DNA from: Serratia sp. DD3
Lineage (GTDB): Bacteria > Pseudomonadota > Gammaproteobacteria > Enterobacterales > Enterobacteriaceae
Direction: 5' to 3'
DNA length: 17,116 nt
NCBI RefSeq assembly: GCF_000496755.2
Contig: NZ_AYKS02000072.1
Coordinates: 1-17,116 of the forward strand
Position 1 is the stretch's first letter; each line of letters opens with the position of its first letter. Below are positions 15,527 through 17,116 of the stretch, piece by piece. The notes under the pieces were generated by a model. The model worked only from the letters and a program-made list of their open reading frames with translations, had not been told where the DNA came from and did no database searches. The position numbers and the translations under genes are program-made.

Positions 15527-17116
15527 TTAAATTTTGCAGTAAATATCAGCGCAAGGAGCACCGTTGACTAAACCGGTAGCGTAGGAGTTGGTGATGTTGG
15601 GGGTTTCAGATCCAGAATAACCCAACAAATTACCAACATCTTGATTGCCAGTTACACTTCCTGTGGCATAGCTATTAATAACACTATAAGTTGAACCCCC
15701 TCCTACCAATCCGCCGACAGAGGATCCGCCAACAACATTTCCGGTAGCATAACTATTAGTTACTGTCCCATTTAACATGCCAACCAATCCCCCAATTGTG
15801 AAACTATTCCCCGTTACATGACCGGTGGCATAAGAATTGGAAATATCAGTAAACATAGCAGCACCCACTAAGCCCCCCAGAATGTAACTGTGTGAACCAT
15901 TACTGTTTACATTACCTGAAGCATGAGCGTTATTAATGCTTACGCGCTCACTATACCCGACTAATCCACCCGATTCAGCGAAGTACATATCGTCGCCCGA
16001 TCCTTCAATATTTCCTGAGGCAGAAACATCACTAATCACAGAGTCATATGCGCGGCCAATTAATCCACCCATTGAGCCACTACCTTCAGGAAGGCTAATA
16101 ACATCACCCGTTGCATGGGCGTTGTTTAAGGTGGCCCCCCATAACGTCCCGATTAACCCTCCAACTATATTCTTTCCGGAGACCTGTCCACTTGCAGAGA
16201 CATTATAGATGGTCACATCCTGCATATAGGGATGACCTTCAAGACCCTGAGTACGCCCTATCAGCCCACCGACGGTATAAGAACCCGAAACGTCCATACT
16301 GCTATGTGCATCAGAGATACGCCCCCCTTCCTGTAATCCCACTAAACTACCCGCATCACCAACCCCTTCATTGATGCCACCCACAAGGTTGACATTGCGC
16401 AGTGTGCCAGTGGAGTAACCGAACAACCCAGAGTAATCTCTCGCAGATTGTCTGATAGTCAGATCATTGATGTTATTACCTAAACCAGAAAATACCCCCT
16501 GAAATTTGGACATGTTATAGTTTTCATCGTAATCGCCGCCAACAGGCCTAAATCCTTGCCCATCATTCCATATGGTGGTGATGCTGGCATCAATGGCATT
16601 ACCTAAAACATAGTAACCGCTTAAGTTATTTCCCATTGCCTGCAATTGGTCGACATTGTGGATCACGGTGTAATCTTGCCAGTTATTGCTAAAACGGGCA
16701 TTGGCGCCAGACAACGTGACGGTTTTACCTTTGGCTAACACATAATCCCCCCCTTCAACAAAAGCCAGGCTGGCATCGCTGCCAAAGGCTCTGAGGTTGG
16801 CATTAAGGGCGATATTACTATCAGCAGCAACTATCATCAGTTGGTTGTTACTGCTCCACAGAATATCATTGCCAACGGTGAGATCACCGCTGTCGCTAAC
16901 CAACTCCACATGGGTGTTGCTGAGATTGTTACTCACGGCACGGGCAGAGACTTTATTGCTGCTGGTACTGTCATTCACATTAAGCTGAGGGGCGGTGATG
17001 TTCCAGGTCCCAGTGTCACCACTGGTAGCACGGGTAGTCACTACCGCAGTGGAAGTGACATTCACTCCCTGACCGCTGACGTCGACTGAACCGCCGTTGC
17101 CGCCATTAGCCGCGCT
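15527..17116 (-). CDS. TpsA-type adhesin with GLUG repeats, C-terminal part (runs off right edge)
   Basis: The frame is open to the window edge, so the 5' end is missing; about 529 C-terminal residues are visible. The start of the visible part (GGNGGSVDVSGQGVNVTS, then TWNITAPQLNVND) is beta-helical filamentous-haemagglutinin-like sequence. A region with GFRPVGGDY and FQGVFSGLGNNINDLTIRQ leads into about ten tandem GLUG units, of the form GGLVGxxxx-xIxNSYATGNVxG. The best are GGLVGMLNGTVTNSYATGNV and GGLVGGGSTYSVINSYATGS. The protein ends GAPCADIYCKI. It is very likely exported by the adjacent TpsB and acts at the cell surface. The N-terminal TPS secretion domain needed to confirm this lies outside the window. 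An internal GTG at 17065 is not the real start. Confidence 0.85.
   Translation of the reverse strand, partial: SAANGGNGGSVDVSGQGVNVTSTAVVTTRATSGDTGTWNITAPQLNVNDSTSSNKVSARAVSNNLSNTHVELVSDSGDLTVGNDILWSSNNQLMIVAADSNIALNANLRAFGSDASLAFVEGGDYVLAKGKTVTLSGANARFSNNWQDYTVIHNVDQLQAMGNNLSGYYVLGNAIDASITTIWNDGQGFRPVGGDYDENYNMSKFQGVFSGLGNNINDLTIRQSARDYSGLFGYSTGTLRNVNLVGGINEGVGDAGSLVGLQEGGRISDAHSSMDVSGSYTVGGLIGRTQGLEGHPYMQDVTIYNVSASGQVSGKNIVGGLIGTLWGATLNNAHATGDVISLPEGSGSMGGLIGRAYDSVISDVSASGNIEGSGDDMYFAESGGLVGYSERVSINNAHASGNVNSNGSHSYILGGLVGAAMFTDISNSYATGHVTGNSFTIGGLVGMLNGTVTNSYATGNVVGGSSVGGLVGGGSTYSVINSYATGSVTGNQDVGNLLGYSGSETPNITNSYATGLVNGAPCADIYCKI

Noticed and set aside
15540..16460. Tandem similarity that could be mistaken for a CRISPR array or DNA repeat
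   Set aside because: The units are degenerate protein-coding GLUG repeats in one continuous frame, not uniform direct repeats with spacers.

Overview
The window looks like a stretch of Enterobacterales chromosome, most likely Yersinia or a close relative (Yersiniaceae). The reasons are a 127-bp ERIC repeat of the kind common in Yersinia, a DMSO reductase operon close to the E. coli one as recalled, and clustered surface-adhesin loci. Species was not determined. Every gene reads on the minus strand, so transcription order runs from high to low coordinates.

Layout, in transcription order. (1) 17116-15527: 3' part of a TpsA exoprotein with about ten GLUG repeats and a C-terminal cysteine pair, followed by an intrinsic terminator. 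(2) 15324-13615: its TpsB outer-membrane transporter. (3) 13614-13352: decayed C-terminal remnant of a family-3 solute-binding protein or cyclohexadienyl dehydratase-like gene, abutting the tpsB stop. (4) 13351-12576: AT-rich, gene-free DNA with the likely fimbrial promoter. (5) 12575-7107: chaperone-usher operon in the order major pilin, chaperone, usher, two-domain tip adhesin. A 13-bp hairpin and an ERIC element sit between pilin and chaperone, and a long palindromic repeat follows the last gene. (6) 6373-1205: anaerobic DMSO reductase operon dmsA-dmsB-dmsC-dmsD-napF-like. A 9/10 FNR site lies far upstream, with an appropriately spaced -10. (7) 740-1: N-terminus of a BapA-type giant biofilm adhesin, running off the left edge. 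An inverted pair of RcsAB-box-like sequences lies upstream.

How the genes work together. The dms genes make one respiratory system. DmsA is the Tat-exported molybdopterin catalytic subunit, DmsB carries electrons through four 4Fe-4S clusters, DmsC is the quinol-oxidising membrane anchor, DmsD is the Tat/cofactor chaperone, and the NapF-like ferredoxin probably helps Fe-S or cofactor assembly. On both sides lie three separate surface-adhesion systems: type I-secreted Bap-like, chaperone-usher, and two-partner secretion. The window is therefore an adhesion cluster interrupted by an anaerobic respiration operon.

I found no CRISPR array, tRNA, rRNA, transposase, phage gene or clearly new enzymatic system. 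The more interesting signals are regulatory and structural: the Rcs-like inverted boxes, the FNR promoter with a long leader, the hairpin plus ERIC inside the fimbrial operon, the extended palindrome, and the gene remnant at the tpsB stop.
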